NCBI GenBank assembly: GCA_949752735.1 | Contig: OX457046.1 | Coordinates: 35,912,294 to 35,976,293 of the forward strand | Length of the DNA stretch: 64,000 nucleotides | Source of the DNA: Lumbricus terrestris | Lineage: Eukaryota > Annelida > Clitellata > Crassiclitellata > Lumbricidae | Direction of reading: 5' to 3' | Shown: positions 45,646 to 57,900 of the stretch, one piece after another | How positions within the stretch are numbered: position 1 is the first letter of the stretch | How the letters are laid out: every line of letters starts with the position of its first letter | Notes under the pieces: model-generated | What the model was told of the DNA's origin: nothing | Seen by the model: the letters and a program-made list of their open reading frames with translations, nothing else | Database searches by the model: none | Translations under genes and position numbers: made by a program

Positions 45646-46215
45646 TGTAATGTAAATCTTCGAGAATTTCTCAGCACCCACAAAAGCCACGTCATGGACA
45701 CCAGCTTATTTGTGATGTAATGTTTCGTCCTCTCTGCCAGTTCGCTGCGTCCTTCTAGATCCTCTGATCGGCTCGACCGTTTTTCTGTTCACCACTCAGG
45801 ACCGCCATGGATCAATTCAGATGCGTTGCCTCAATAGGTCCCTGTCTATGGAATGTATTTCCACCATTAGTTCTCTCTGGTAGTCTTTCCTCATCTTTCT
45901 CTCGCCTTAAGTCCTCCCTTTTCTCAGGGCTTTTTTGAACGAGCAGTTGTACACAAAATGTGCAGTTCTAAATGGATTTGTGCAGCTGTAGAAGCCCTTC
46001 TGTCACAAGTTTTGTGCAGTTAAAACTAGCAAAAGAGGTCATTGTCATCCGATTGGAAGTAATTTACCATGGAGGATGGGAAGGGAAGGAAGGGGTTGTG
46101 CAGTTGTGAAAATTCTTTAAATTCTTTAAAAACAGCCCTGCCTTTTCTCTCAGGGTCGATTGTACTGGGAGTGCTTCTGAAAGACTAATTCCTAAGAGTC
46201 GCTTCATAAATGGTC
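45646..46215 (+). mobile_element. LINE 3' end fragment, interrupted by a MITE
   Basis: Decayed coding sequence with W-N-x-x-P-P and S-x-S-S-S-F-S-R-L-K, typical of LINE reverse-transcriptase C-termini, leads to a tail with TCGCTTCATAAATGGTCATA. The MITE at 45,925-46,140 splits it. The first 67 bases match 771-837. Confidence 0.6.
45925..46140. mobile_element. hAT-like MITE, CAGGGCTTTTTT family
   Basis: The ends are CAGGGCTTTTTTGAACG and AAAAACAGCCCTG. Flanks are CCTTTTCT on both sides (45,917-45,924 and 46,141-46,148). It is the best-preserved of five related copies. Confidence 0.93.
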
Positions 46216-46231
46216 ATACACAACACAATTG

Positions 46232-46450
46232 TGGGGTGCGGTGGTGCAGTGGGCATGTTCATTGCCTTGCAGCCGAAGGGTTGCAGGTTCGAATCCACCT
46301 CAAGTCGCCGCGTAGGGATCTTGGGCAAGTCCTTCACTCGCAATTGCTCAGCGCTTCGGCGTGAAACTCCGATGCAGTGTTCGCTGTGTAGTCGGGAGCG
46401 AATCTGAGTAGGTAGCTTGAAGGGGCGCTATAACAAGTGCATATACAGAC
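46232..46450 (+). mobile_element. Full-length tRNA SINE
   Basis: The head is GTGCGGTGGTGCAGTGGGCA with B box GGTTCGAATCC, the body GCGCTTCGGCGTGAAACTCC and the tail CTTGAAGGGGCGCTATAACA. It starts just after the LINE tail and is followed at once by a second SINE. Confidence 0.88.
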
Positions 46451-46473
46451 AATATAATACATATGTATACAAA

Positions 46474-46690
46474 TTGTGGTGCAGTGGTGGGTTTTGCGTC
46501 GTGAAGGTTCCAGGTTAGAATCCACCCTCAAGCCGCTGCGTATATAGGGACCTTGTGCAAGTCCTTCACATGCAATTGCTCGTGCGCTTCGGCGTGAAAC
46601 TCCGATGCAGTGTATGCGCTGGAGTCATGAGGGCCTCCGAGTAGTGAACTTGAAGAGGTGCTATAGAAATGAAGAAATAGATAAATAATA
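46474..46690 (+). mobile_element. tRNA SINE, second copy in tandem
   Basis: It has the same head and body, and its tail TGAAGAGGTGCTATAGAAAT is closer to the LINE tails than to other SINE tails. The B box is mutated (GGTTAGAATCC). It ends in a short GAAATAGATAAATAA stretch. Confidence 0.82.
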
Positions 46691-46699
46691 CGTAATTAA

Positions 46700-47041
46700 T
46701 TATTTTAAAACAAGACTCAGAACAAAGCGTTCACCTCGTAATATCAACAGATGAGTAAGTAGTACTAAGTACATATACCTTGAAGCAACAGGCACTGTGG
46801 AAATCTTGATATAACTGATTACAATGAGGAACAAAATCAAGTCCTGACCTACAGTTGGATCAGCATATTTTTGGATCACGAGACAAGTCACAGAAGCACG
46901 ACGAAAACTACGAGGCCCCTGATTATCGAAGTCTTGAAGATGAGTTGAGCCACGCTGGCAAATACGGCGCAACTTCGTTTTATAAATAAAGACCAAAATA
47001 ACGAACAACGCTTTGGTGAAATGTCGCATGCCCAAAAACAA
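46700..47041 (-). other. Unrecognised 113-codon open frame
   Basis: It starts with ATG, has a hydrophobic N-terminal stretch and another near the C-terminus, and has no motif I recognise. It stands alone between repeats, with no splice partner found. It may be chance or a remnant of a mobile element. Confidence 0.15.
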
Positions 47042-47572
47042 GAAAGGAAATATCCGAGAAAAAATAAATAGGCAATTCGTATGAAAACTGGAGACTCATT
47101 TCTATGGTTTGGTCGTTACGAACCACGTAGCCAGTATTTAGCTGACAAAATATCTGGAACAGCCGTACAAATTTACAGATTACCTATAAGCATACACGAA
47201 GGCTGGAAAATATCTAATTATGCCGCATATGAAACCGCCGAACTAAAATGATCACACATCTAAATAGATGCATTCAAAAATAACGGAACATAATTAATAC
47301 AACTCTTCACTCGAGTTTTGAAAAAATATATTATGTCAAGACCAGGTCCCAAACATCATGCCAGTTACTTAGCTATGTGAAACGACTAAAACACTGGCAA
47401 CAACTAACAGATACCCAGATCACTTACTTCCTGTAAATGTTCAGATTAAGTAACCGGACACAAGCCACTTGAAGCCAAAAACAAATGATTGATACTTTGT
47501 CTTCTCGACCTTTTTTTCAAAAATGGAGATATGCCGAGGTAATTCTCAGATGACAAACGGATTACACTGGAG

Positions 47573-48144
47573 CAGCGGTTCCCAACCCATGGCCCGCGGG
47601 CCAAAAGTGGCCTGCCTGGCCTACAAAAATGGACAGCAGGATCTCACTGAATTAAGAAAAATATATGTAAAAATGACATGATAGAATATATAATTCTTTT
47701 CTATTACATGGGGGGAGGCTCGGTAGCGCAATGGATAACACGCTGGCGTAGAGTGCGAGAGGTAGTGAGTTCGAGCCCCCGTTGGGCGGATTTGCTTTGT
47801 AGGCTGCTATTAGCGCCGTGTCATTACAAAGCTGTCTGTTCAGTTAGTAGTTAAGTTTAAATAATATTACTGCATAACTTGTAAATGTAAAGCGCAGTGC
47901 GTCTTGCAGGCGTTTAATTCAAGAAAAGATATTATTATTATTATTTAAATTATTTTATTTGGACGTTAATAAATCGCATGAAAACATTCTTTTTTTTATT
48001 CAATTATAACAATTTTATATGCCTTTAGTTAATTAAATCTTAGCCTTGTGGCCCCTGATGTCCTTCAACTAAGAAAAAGTGGTCCTCGTGTCCTTCAACT
48101 AAGAAAAAGTGGCCCTAAAGTTAAAAAAAGGTTGGGAACCACTG
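47573..48144. mobile_element. hAT-like element, TIR CAGYGGTTCCCAACC
   Basis: CAGCGGTTCCCAACC at the left pairs with GGTTGGGAACCACTG at the right (14 of 15). Flanks are CACTGGAG on both sides (47,565-47,572 and 48,145-48,152). GTCCTTCAACTAAGAAAAAG occurs twice near the right end. A tRNA-like SINE is nested in it. There is no transposase. Confidence 0.93.
47711..47935 (+). mobile_element. Second tRNA-derived SINE family, nested
   Basis: A tRNA-like head has GGTAGCGCAATGGATAACAC (A box) and GTGAGTTCGAGCCCC (B box), then an unrelated body and an ATT microsatellite end. Neither body nor tail resembles the common SINE. Host-gene tRNA function is unlikely because the 3' half of the cloverleaf is not closed. 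Confidence 0.65.
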
Positions 48145-48619
48145 CACTGGAGCAACGTGACCCATTGGTTCCCATCACTATTTGCACACACACCTGTCAG
48201 CTATTGACTTCCACACAACTGATGGACAAACTGTTCACTGCACCAAAACAATCAACAATCAGAAATGATGAGTAGAATGAGGTGCATCACCATTTAGACA
48301 AAATATCAACAAGAGTAAAAAATAATAATCTACAATTTACCAAATGCTTGAACGCTGCAAAAGTAACCAAACATTTTCAATAAATCAGTTCAGATGTCAC
48401 CGACTACAAGCAGTAATTTCTGTCATGATACTCAAGCATGTCTCGTTGCAGCACTCACATAACCAAAGCCAACAGAACATTACAAGAACTGGTAAATTCA
48501 CATTTGGGTCAGGTTTGTGCATGGGCAAAAGTCTGTTTTTGAACTCTGAATATCCAGCCTCTTTAAAAACTGCACTCTTCAATACACTGATGGGAAGCCA
48601 GAGCCAGCTAAGCATCACA

Positions 48620-49150
48620 CATGAGTACAGCACATTGTAAACTAGAGCTAACAATTAACATCAGAAATGATGAGTAGAATGAGGCTGAGCAGCTTCACAG
48701 TATGATTACAGCACATTGTAAACTGGAGCTAGCTAGGCCTTACACATGATTTCAGCACATTGTAAACCAGATCTAGCTAAGCATCACACATGATTACAGT
48801 ACATTGTAAACCAGAGCTAGCTAGGCATCATGGCACATGATTGCAGCACATTGTAAACCGGAGCTAGCTAGGCATTACACATGATTACAGCACATTGTAA
48901 ACCGGAGTTAGCTAGGCTTTACACATGATTACAGCACATTTGTAACTGGAGTTAGCTAGGCATCACAGCACATGATTACAGCACATTGTAAACCAGAGCT
49001 AGCTAGGCCTTACACATGATTTATTAATACAGCATATTATAAACCAGAGCTAGCTAGGCATTACACATGATTTCAGCACATTGTGAACCAGATCAAGCTA
49101 GGCTTTACACATGATTACAGCACATTGCAAACCAGATAACAGCACATTTG
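48620..49150. repeat. Minisatellite, units of about 50-60 bases
   Basis: About nine imperfect units contain CATGATTACAGCACATTGTA and AGAGCTAGCTAGGCATTACA. It lies downstream of the Shroom-like gene in transcription order. Length varies between units through small indels. Confidence 0.88.
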
Positions 49151-49794
49151 TAAGGAACTTAAAATTGAAACCTGGGTGCTACTCAAAAAGTCCAGAGTAG
49201 CCCAGAAAGCACACAGATACACAAATATAAATTGTCATTGCTAAAATGCAAGGAATCAACATTTAAAGGAATCGTGAAAATGTGTGTATCCGTGTCACAC
49301 CTAAACATAGACGTTGCCCTACTTCAAACTTTGTCTTTAGTATTAGATATTATGTTTCAAATCTCCACAGGCAAATCCCTCACTACAATTACTGATATCC
49401 AGTGCAACATGGCAACGGTACTGTGAAGCGCTACTGGTTCATATTAGGAAACATTTGGGAAACATATAACATTGCCCACCTGCATATAATTAATTATGGA
49501 TTTTAAAGACTCGGCTATGGACAAATGACATCAAGAGTAAGTTTTAAAATGATAAAATATTCGAAATCTTCATTACACTTTATTCAGACACATTTTAAAT
49601 ACTACACATACAGCTGCAGCAACTATACACGAGTAGAAGTTACTTAAAAATCTTCAAGTAGCATCTTAGTCAGTATATATAAAGCACAGGATAAACACAT
49701 ACTATTATTATGCCTGGTGTGAACCTTAATCATTAACAATTTAACGGCGTCTCCAATTGTTTTCCACAGTTGAGTTGTAACACAATATCATTAT

Positions 49795-50010
49795 GCAGTG
49801 CGGTGGTGTAGGGGTATATGTTTGGTGCCTTGGAGCCTGAAGGTTGCGAGTTCGAATCCACCTCAAGCCACCACGTAGGACTCTGAGCAAGTCCATCACT
49901 CGAAATTGCTCAGCGCTTCGGCGTAAAACTCCGATTCAGTGTCCGCACTGTAGTCGGGAGCGCCTCTGAGAAGAAATCTTAGAGGGGCGCTTTAACAAGT
50001 ACTCATGCGT
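49795..50010 (+). mobile_element. Full-length tRNA SINE
   Basis: The head is GTGCGGTGGTGTAGGGGTAT, the B box GAGTTCGAATCC, the body GCGCTTCGGCGTAAAACTCC and the tail TCTTAGAGGGGCGCTTTAAC. It lies just beyond the proposed polyadenylation site of the Shroom-like gene. Confidence 0.88.
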
Positions 50011-50225
50011 ACGTTAAACTATTGCTGCTTTAGCTTTCTGACATTGAGAACCAAATAGCTGGAGAAATTCTTTAATAAAATAAGTCATTGAAACAAAAAC
50101 TGGGCCAAATAGTTTTCTACTTACAACTTAGAACTCCCACAGATTTTGCATCGTGTCGAAGCAAGTTTAAGATGATTGTGGTGTGTCAACAATGTTATTC
50201 TCGCAAATCAACACTGTACCAGTAG

Positions 50226-50231
50226 TTTATT
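50226..50231 (-). terminator. Candidate polyadenylation signal for the Shroom-like gene
   Basis: This is the first minus-strand AATAAA after the stop codon at 51,347. It implies a 3' UTR of about 1.1 kb that includes a 20-base tandem repeat. The assignment is by position only. Confidence 0.3.
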
Positions 50232-51132
50232 TTTTCGCACAGCAACCCTTGAAGCATGAAAGCATTGAACGGTCAGAAAAATTTTAAAGTTTCTAGCAGA
50301 GTTGAAGGCTGCAAAGTGCCACTGCTTTCAATGGTAATGATGCAAGATGATACTTACAAAGGGCAAAATGCATCTTTAGAAAATCTATGCACCAGGTAAT
50401 CCATGTGCATGAAAATTTACACAGCACTTTAACTGCTAATGTACAAAATAAGAGTTGAAGAAGCTAGCAAATACAACAAGCAACACTTGATAACCTTCTG
50501 AAAAGCTGGCTATATCTCTATGCTGTTTTTATGCCCAAGGCTTTCTCTCTAGAAAAAAGCTCAGCGTACAATGTCTGTGGCTTCAATTATTTTGATGGAT
50601 GTCATCTTTCACAAAACTAAGCCACTGCATCATGCATGTATTGCTCTAAACTAGCAGTTTGTAGAATATTGATCTACCGTACCGCTTGCTCTACCAAACT
50701 GCCACCTACGCTTTATAAAAGCAATCTGTGCAAATTATTTTTACGGTACAGCCGTTAAATTCAATATGTTTCTCTAAATCTATGCATACATCAGTCCATT
50801 TATATCTCTGCACAATTGCGACTGTTTCTGCTTTACTCCTGGGTTTTTACCTACCAATGTAAGTGCCAACAGCAACCTTTATCACACAAGCAGCTCTTAG
50901 TATCCGATTCGCTAGGACCAGTGCAGCCATAAACCCAAAGAAGCGCAAGACAATGGGAGCCGAACACAATACACAAAAAGATTCACATACCATATTATTA
51001 TCATGCCAGCGATAAATATCCAAATATCTACAACTCGTCAGTAAGACTTTTACGTAAGTAACCAAATCGAACAACGTCGGCACATTTACACAGAACCCTA
51101 TCGCAGTCACTGACCTAACTACTATGCCTTGC

Positions 51133-51252
51133 TGTAGGAACCTAAAACATGTTGTAGGAACCTAAAACATGTTGTAGGAACCTAAAACATGTTGTAGGAA
51201 CCTAAAACATGTTGTAGGAACCTAAAACATGTTGTAGGAACCCTGAAACATG
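51133..51252. repeat. 20-base tandem repeat, six copies
   Basis: Six copies of TGTAGGAACCTAAAACATGT, with only the last differing. It starts about 95 bases past the Shroom-like stop codon, inside the likely 3' UTR. Confidence 0.95.
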
Positions 51253-51346
51253 AACCCTGTCATTGCTGGAACTTTGCATGATCACAAATCTTCCGACACG
51301 AGAGCAACGATGTCCGTAGAATAAACCGAAACGTTTGCATCACAGA

Positions 51347-54300
51347 TCAGCAATACCGAGCGCTCGTGTTCCTTTCAATAATCGCCACCAGGATTTTTAT
51401 CTGCTCCTCGGAGAGTGAAACGCGGTCTTCAAGAGAGTGCCTCGTAATTTTCAACTGGCATTTAGTCTTCACAAGTTGCTGATAGTCAAAATATTCGCTC
51501 GCTTTCAGACGCTGCTGAAGGTGGTCGGCCAATTGTTTTCGGCGAGTTTCGCTGCTCTCCTTTATCGATCGGGCTTCGTCAAACTTTTCTATGAGATTAT
51601 CTCGCTTGGAGATCAGCTGAACCTGAAAACGTACAAAGATAATTTAAACAGTAGGTTCGTTGAATGGATAAATTTTAAAAATTGACACTCCAATCCTTCT
51701 TTTTCCCTGTCATTTGTGTTGCTAACTACAGCCTATTGTAATTGTAATCCTATAATTAGTTCATTGTGAGCTCTTGCCTACAACTTGCAGGCAGCCACAA
51801 GCAAGAAGGATATATGTTAAAGAGAAATAATTCCATCAGTCTTTGTCAGACAGAGGATCCATGGTCGAGTGTGTGTGTAGACCTGTAGTACTTGGAAAAT
51901 AATTCAATTTCTGATGTCCTTTCTCGGAAGTTTGACGCTGTGAGGATGAGGACACAAGCTTATGGACCCTCGGTGGGAAGAAGCACATTAGCACAATGAC
52001 CAGCCTTCAATGTCGCCTCAACGCTCAGCATGTTGGGTGACAGAAAGCTGGCAAGAATTTTAGACAGATTAGTCTGGGAGAAGTTTCTGAGAAGGGATAA
52101 ACATGAATAATTGTTTGTTTGTACGTGCACTTGAGACTGCACGCTTTAGTACCCATCCACATATAACATACCCCTACCCTCCCTGCATGCCAGGGCCTTT
52201 TCTAACGTGCAGTTGCACACAAAATGCGGTTCTAAACGGATTTGTGCAGTTGTAGAAGCACTTCTGTACAGTCAAAACTAGCAAGAAAGTTAATTTCCTC
52301 CAATTGGAAGTAATTTACCATGGAGAATGGGAAAGGAAAGAAGGGGTTGCGCAGTTCTAAAATTTCTTAAAAACAGCCCAGCTGTGTGCGTTCTATATGA
52401 ACAGCCCCCTCACCTTCTGTTGTTCTTGATCGGAGAACGAAATCTGATCAAGCGAATTGTCCGTGCTCGCCAGACGACTCGAAAGCATGAGCAGAAGGTG
52501 AGTCACTTGGTCGAACTCTTCCAGAGTTGAGCGATACTTGTTGTACTGGCGAGAGTCAACGTTTTCCTTCACCGCAGCATCCACCTTGAAAGGAAAACAA
52601 ACAACGTAAAGTCACTTTAGAAAATGATGCATTACAAATCATTAATTATAAATTATTTCTCGTAATTTTATTATTTCATTCATTAAATAATTTATATAGC
52701 ACCTCTTGAAGCGGACTACTCGGAGGTACTCACGACTCTAGCACTAAAAAAAGTTTTTGAGTTGTATAAAAATTGCTTCAGTAATAGAGTCCCAGGTAGT
52801 AGACAGAGTTCCTGTGGGAGTTCATTGAAAACCACCGGCCCACCACGGAAAATGTTCGATTCTGCAGTTCGTGCGAATGGAACGAACAGCTCTTGCAGGT
52901 AGTCTGGGACAACACCGAGCTGACATCGCCAAATTCAAAAGAAAGACTTTAGAAATGACATGCCTTTCGTCAAATCAGATTTGTCTAAAAGTAGTTTCAA
53001 CAACAGATGCATTTTCAGTTATATTTAGCTACAGGGTTTAAAGTGGGCGGGAACGGCAAATAGAGGATATATCCACTTACTTACTTACTTAAGACATCAC
53101 GAAAAAAATTTCGAGGCATATTCAAAAGAAAGATGACTATGTTCACACGCGTATATTCAGGAAGCTGGGAACTACTGTAACAGCCCCTCACCACAAGTTG
53201 TTGTTGAATGTTAAATCTAACTATACTTATAGGCGCTAGTTAGACACCTTTATTTCTTTATTATTTTGCATCACAAGTAGGTATCTTCGTTCAAGACTGG
53301 TAGTTTATGGGTAATTTAATACGTTCGCCATTAGAATAATCATACACCTGAAAATTCTAACTAAACTTCAGTTGAAGCTACTGATCTTCAACACGAACTC
53401 TTAAAAGATAGATTTGGGAAGACCCTGTCAAATCTGAAAGTCATTCAGAATTTTAATACGTAGTTGTATATTTTAGGTAATGCGACATGTGCAAAGTCAG
53501 TAAACTACGAAGTCGAGAAATGTAAGAATGAACGCCGATGACAAATGTCAGAATAAACCAGTCGGTGTTGACAGGAGATTTAAACAATAAAAATCAGAAA
53601 TCCTCATAACAATGGTCAATCAAAACTCCTTCACGACTGAAAACAAAACAACCGTCGCATCAGTGGCAAGATTTTTGAAAATATCGCAGCAATCAGTAGC
53701 TGTTTAACAGGAAGTCTGAATAAAAAGAAAAAGTAAAAGAACTTCAAATTAACGTCATGCCTGTGTAGTGTGTACATCGGAAGAGCCTGCATTTGTCCGT
53801 TATATCCCCACGTGATATTTTGTGCATTAGAACATATGGCGTCATCAAGTGCATTAGAGCATGTTGCAACTCTAAGTGCAGCAGAACACTTTGCATCCCA
53901 ATGTGCATTAGAACATGTTAATTCCTATGTGCATTTGAAAATGTTGCATCCCAATATGCATAATTAGAACATGTTAATTCCTATGTGCATTTTGAAAATG
54001 TTGCATCCCAATATGCATAATTAGAACATGTTAATTCCTATGTGCATTTGAAAATGTTGCACCCCAATGTGCATTAGAACACTTTAAGATTCTAAAGTTT
54101 ATTGGAACGCACATCATCCTTCGAACATTAGAACATGTTGCATCCCAAATCCCAATATGTGACCGTGCATGAGAAAACCCGGCCAAAGTCGAAAATATTG
54201 AAACCGAGTAAATCGAGCGGAAAGGTCTACTCCCAGTTCTCAACGAAATGCACGCTACTGTGCGGAGACTCCTATTTAAATCTGTGCCATTCCTTCAATT

Positions 54301-54972
54301 TAATTTTCCAAGAAAAACCGTTGGCACCATTGGAAAGAGCAGAAAATTTTAAGTTTATAACATATTACTAAATTCTGATGAAAAATCTATTGACTTTTGT
54401 GTGGTTCATGTAATGGATGTAATTTTCAACTGGCGATTTCTCCTTAAAACGATTTCACAAGATGCTAAAAATCATAAAAATTTCATTTCAAAAGATGCAA
54501 ATATACGGTTTTCACCAATTTGATCAACTATATCTGTACTATTTAAAACCAACTTAAACTCATTTTATGGAATTTCCGACTTTGGGAGGGTTTTCTCATG
54601 CACGGTCACATATGCATTGGAAAAAGTTACACCTGCATCAAAACACATTGCATTTCAGACCTTATAGGTGAATCAGAACATGGTGCATCTATAATTATGT
54701 GTGCTAGAACATAAAGAACGGCCTGAATGAAGTTCTTAGGACAATGGAAACACAAACGTATCTGAAGTGTGTCACTGGTAATTTCATCGAATAATTTAAT
54801 CAGATTTTTCCAATAAATTGCATTAACTTCCAAACATGAAACCACAGAATCACACACGTCATTTACATACCAGTTCTTCCAATTCAATATGCCTTGCAGT
54901 CGCAGCCTCAAGTCTTTGTTTCTGAAGCTTCAAACATTCTAATTTCTTTGTTGCCTTGTCTAAAAGCGCCTC
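51347..54972 (-). CDS. Shroom-like gene: exons of the Rho-kinase-binding ASD2 domain
   Basis: Three phase-0 exons with clean signals: tttgcag/GAG...CTG/gtatgt, tttcaag/GTG...AAG/gtgagg and ttttcag/GTT...TGA. The product is almost entirely helical heptads of Leu, Ile, Glu and Lys, about 182 residues, the usual ASD2 size. In the family this segment is an antiparallel coiled coil that docks onto Rho-kinase. The intron between the last two exons holds a MITE 32 bases from the donor. Confidence 0.9.
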
Positions 54973-57900
54973 CTGCAAAGTAAGTAAGTAAGAAAATATT
55001 TTATTAGACAACCAGAAAACAAGCAGTAGCTCACAGAAGAAAGAAATAATGGAAACAATTGCGCAGTCCTAAAACATCCTCATCATGAAATTTCTTTGGG
55101 CAAAAACATCAACTCTATGTACTAAGGGTGAGATCATGTGGCCTTGGTTGGTATTGCAATGAGCGACCATGTGGCAGGGGGGGGGTGGAGGTCATGTGAA
55201 GGTTAGAGAAGAAAAGTGCAAGTGAATACATATAATGTCAGACATATGTATACATACACACCCACATACAAAAACTCACACATACAAACACACATACACC
55301 TACAAGCACACCAACATACAAGCACAGTTAGCACACAAACCTACAAACACATATACAACACACACAACAAAAAAACATACACATACAAACGCACACACAC
55401 CTACAAGCACACACACATACATACAAACATACAGTCACACACACATACAAAAAACATACACATACAAAAAACATACACATACAAATGCACACACGTACAC
55501 ACAGACATCTACATTCTACAAGCACAGCCACATATAAACACACACACATGCAAACACGTACACACACACAAAGATATATTCAATTTCTATTCTTAGTTTC
55601 GGTTCCTTCACATTTCGAATCTAGGCCGAGTCAAATTTAACTACGCATGTATTTCGAAACGAACTAAGTCCAATCTGTAAGCCTGTTATGATCCGGGCAA
55701 TAGCACAACACCACATAATAAGCTCTCATGTAGACCTCGATCTTCTATCCGACATATACAGCCCTAATAGGAGGATGTACTTTAACCGTGTGATATTGTA
55801 ACAACGGAGTTTAACAAGTACTTCTGAAACGACCACTTAACTCAAACACTTTCAGTGCATCCAATGAGGGCATCAGTCCAGTTTGATGGGTGAGGGTTTC
55901 AAATCATGGTTGTAAAAAACAGCAGTTTTCGCTTTTTATTTTTCTCAGAAAATTCACGTTTTTTCGTCTTATATTTTTCGTGTCATTTCCCCCCGTTTTT
56001 TAGATTTTTTACGTGATCACATTTGTTTATTTACTGTCTGTAATATTCATTATCGATAATTTTTTAAACCTATTTTCCTAAAGTCTCTGTACTTTCAAGG
56101 ACGGAGAGAATTCAGGTCACACTATTTAACCGTTTAACGCAGTGTTTTAATACTAACAAGTTGTGTCATTTGCTCGCTGATTAAAATAAAAATTGCGTAC
56201 ACAAGGTTTTTAATTTTAAACTGTAGTACAAGATGCGACAAAGTCCAATTCCAATTCGTTTTCCGGTTTTTTCTCGTTGAAAAAAAGGACATTTAACTCT
56301 GTTTGTTATTCGTTGTCGTTCTGAACATCTCTCGTTCAAATCCTCATCAGAGCAGAAATCTTTCTCAAGACTTTGGCTTGACTTGTGCCCCATAGGCAAC
56401 GCCAGTGGGAAGATCAGCTGACTGGGAAAATGAAGCCGCTACCACTTCCTTTACCTGCATAGGTACCTCCCGATGGAATGGGCTTCCACCTTCGGTTCAC
56501 TCCACCTTACTCTGTTATTCTCTCCTCATCTTTCCTTCGCCTCAAAACAGCTGCCTTTTCTCTCAGGGCCGATCGCGCTGGGAGCACTTCTGTTTAGGTG
56601 TCTGCTGGGAGAAGCGCTCTATAAATGACCATATAAAATACAATACAATACTTCCTAACCATGGTCTCTGAGGGCCTGCTTCAGGAACTGCGCCTCCTCT
56701 CTGTATGCTTTCTTCCCCTTTGAGAGCTCGGGAAATCATGGCATGTATACACGTCTTATTACTACCATCATATGTAGCAGTAGCTAGCTAGTATATCACG
56801 AGTTAGCGACCAATAAAAATAGTATTGATCGAATACTTCTCATTCAGTGCAATACATTTCTTGCGAATCAATATATACAGCAGAACACCAAATGCAATAT
56901 GCATCTCATCACAGTCAACATCTTGACATGACAGCCACAGTGGAAAGCATGGATAGTCAGCAGTAAGCATGGAGTCAGTGGTAAGAGTGGATAGTCAGAT
57001 AGTCAGTGGTAAGAGTGGATAGTCAGATAGCAAGGCCGTAGCCAGGATTTGATTTCGGGGGGTGTTTCACTCACCAATTTCCCTTCCTAAAAATCTGATG
57101 ACCTTTTTTTAGTCATCCCGCATATTTCGGGGGGTGTTTTCATGGTTTTATTTCGTGGTTTTTACGTCATGTGCACGTAAATGCATTATATTATTTTTCA
57201 CATTTTCCATTTCGGGGGGTGTTCAAACACCCAAAACACCCCCCTAGCTACGGCCTTGTCAGATAGTCAGTGGTAAGAGTGGATAGTCGGTGGTAAGATT
57301 GGATAAAGACATGTATGCAGAGACTCGCATTAGATTAAATATTAGGACAAATACATTAGAACAAGATATTAGAACAAGATATTAGAACAAATGACGCAAA
57401 ACAATGCTTTGTCCTTGGCCATAATAATATCTGAGGTCCATTGCTCCGTTTAGCGTCGGTCAAAGTGATGTCATGTCCTCATTTATCTCATTTACTTTGT
57501 CCAACGTTGTGGGTCTGCATGTGAAATATAGCAACACAGAAGCTGCATTGTTCTGCCTGGGAAGATCAAACTTACAGAGCTGCAATTCTGAACCCTCACA
57601 ACAGATCAGCTGTTCAACTGAGCACGTTATTTTAGTTATTTTACACGCTCTGAAAAGCACCACAGTCAAAATCACTCAAGAGTGACATTCATCACTGACT
57701 CACCACCACCACTACCACCCCACCCCACCACCACCACCAGTCAACCAAATAGGGTTCAATATTCATGCTCGAGGCCAACTGCATCAGTCTCACAGTCACT
57801 CCAACCCGCCTCTGTACGATCGAGAGAGAGACTTTTCTTATTTTATCGAGAACATGAACTGCATGAATAATTAATTGATGTACAATTTACATTCTGAGAA

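Noticed and set aside
47711..47783. Functional tRNA gene
   Set aside because: A and B boxes are present, but the acceptor stem does not close and a long repeat-like body follows, so it is scored as a SINE.
55216..55596. 126-codon Thr/His-rich frame
   Set aside because: It is a CA-rich microsatellite read in frame. Simple sequence keeps all frames open.
56675..56740. Coiled-coil-like stretch (minus strand) as an extra Shroom exon
   Set aside because: It reads well for 22 codons, but the available acceptor and donor give phases that do not join either neighbour, and a LINE fragment abuts it.
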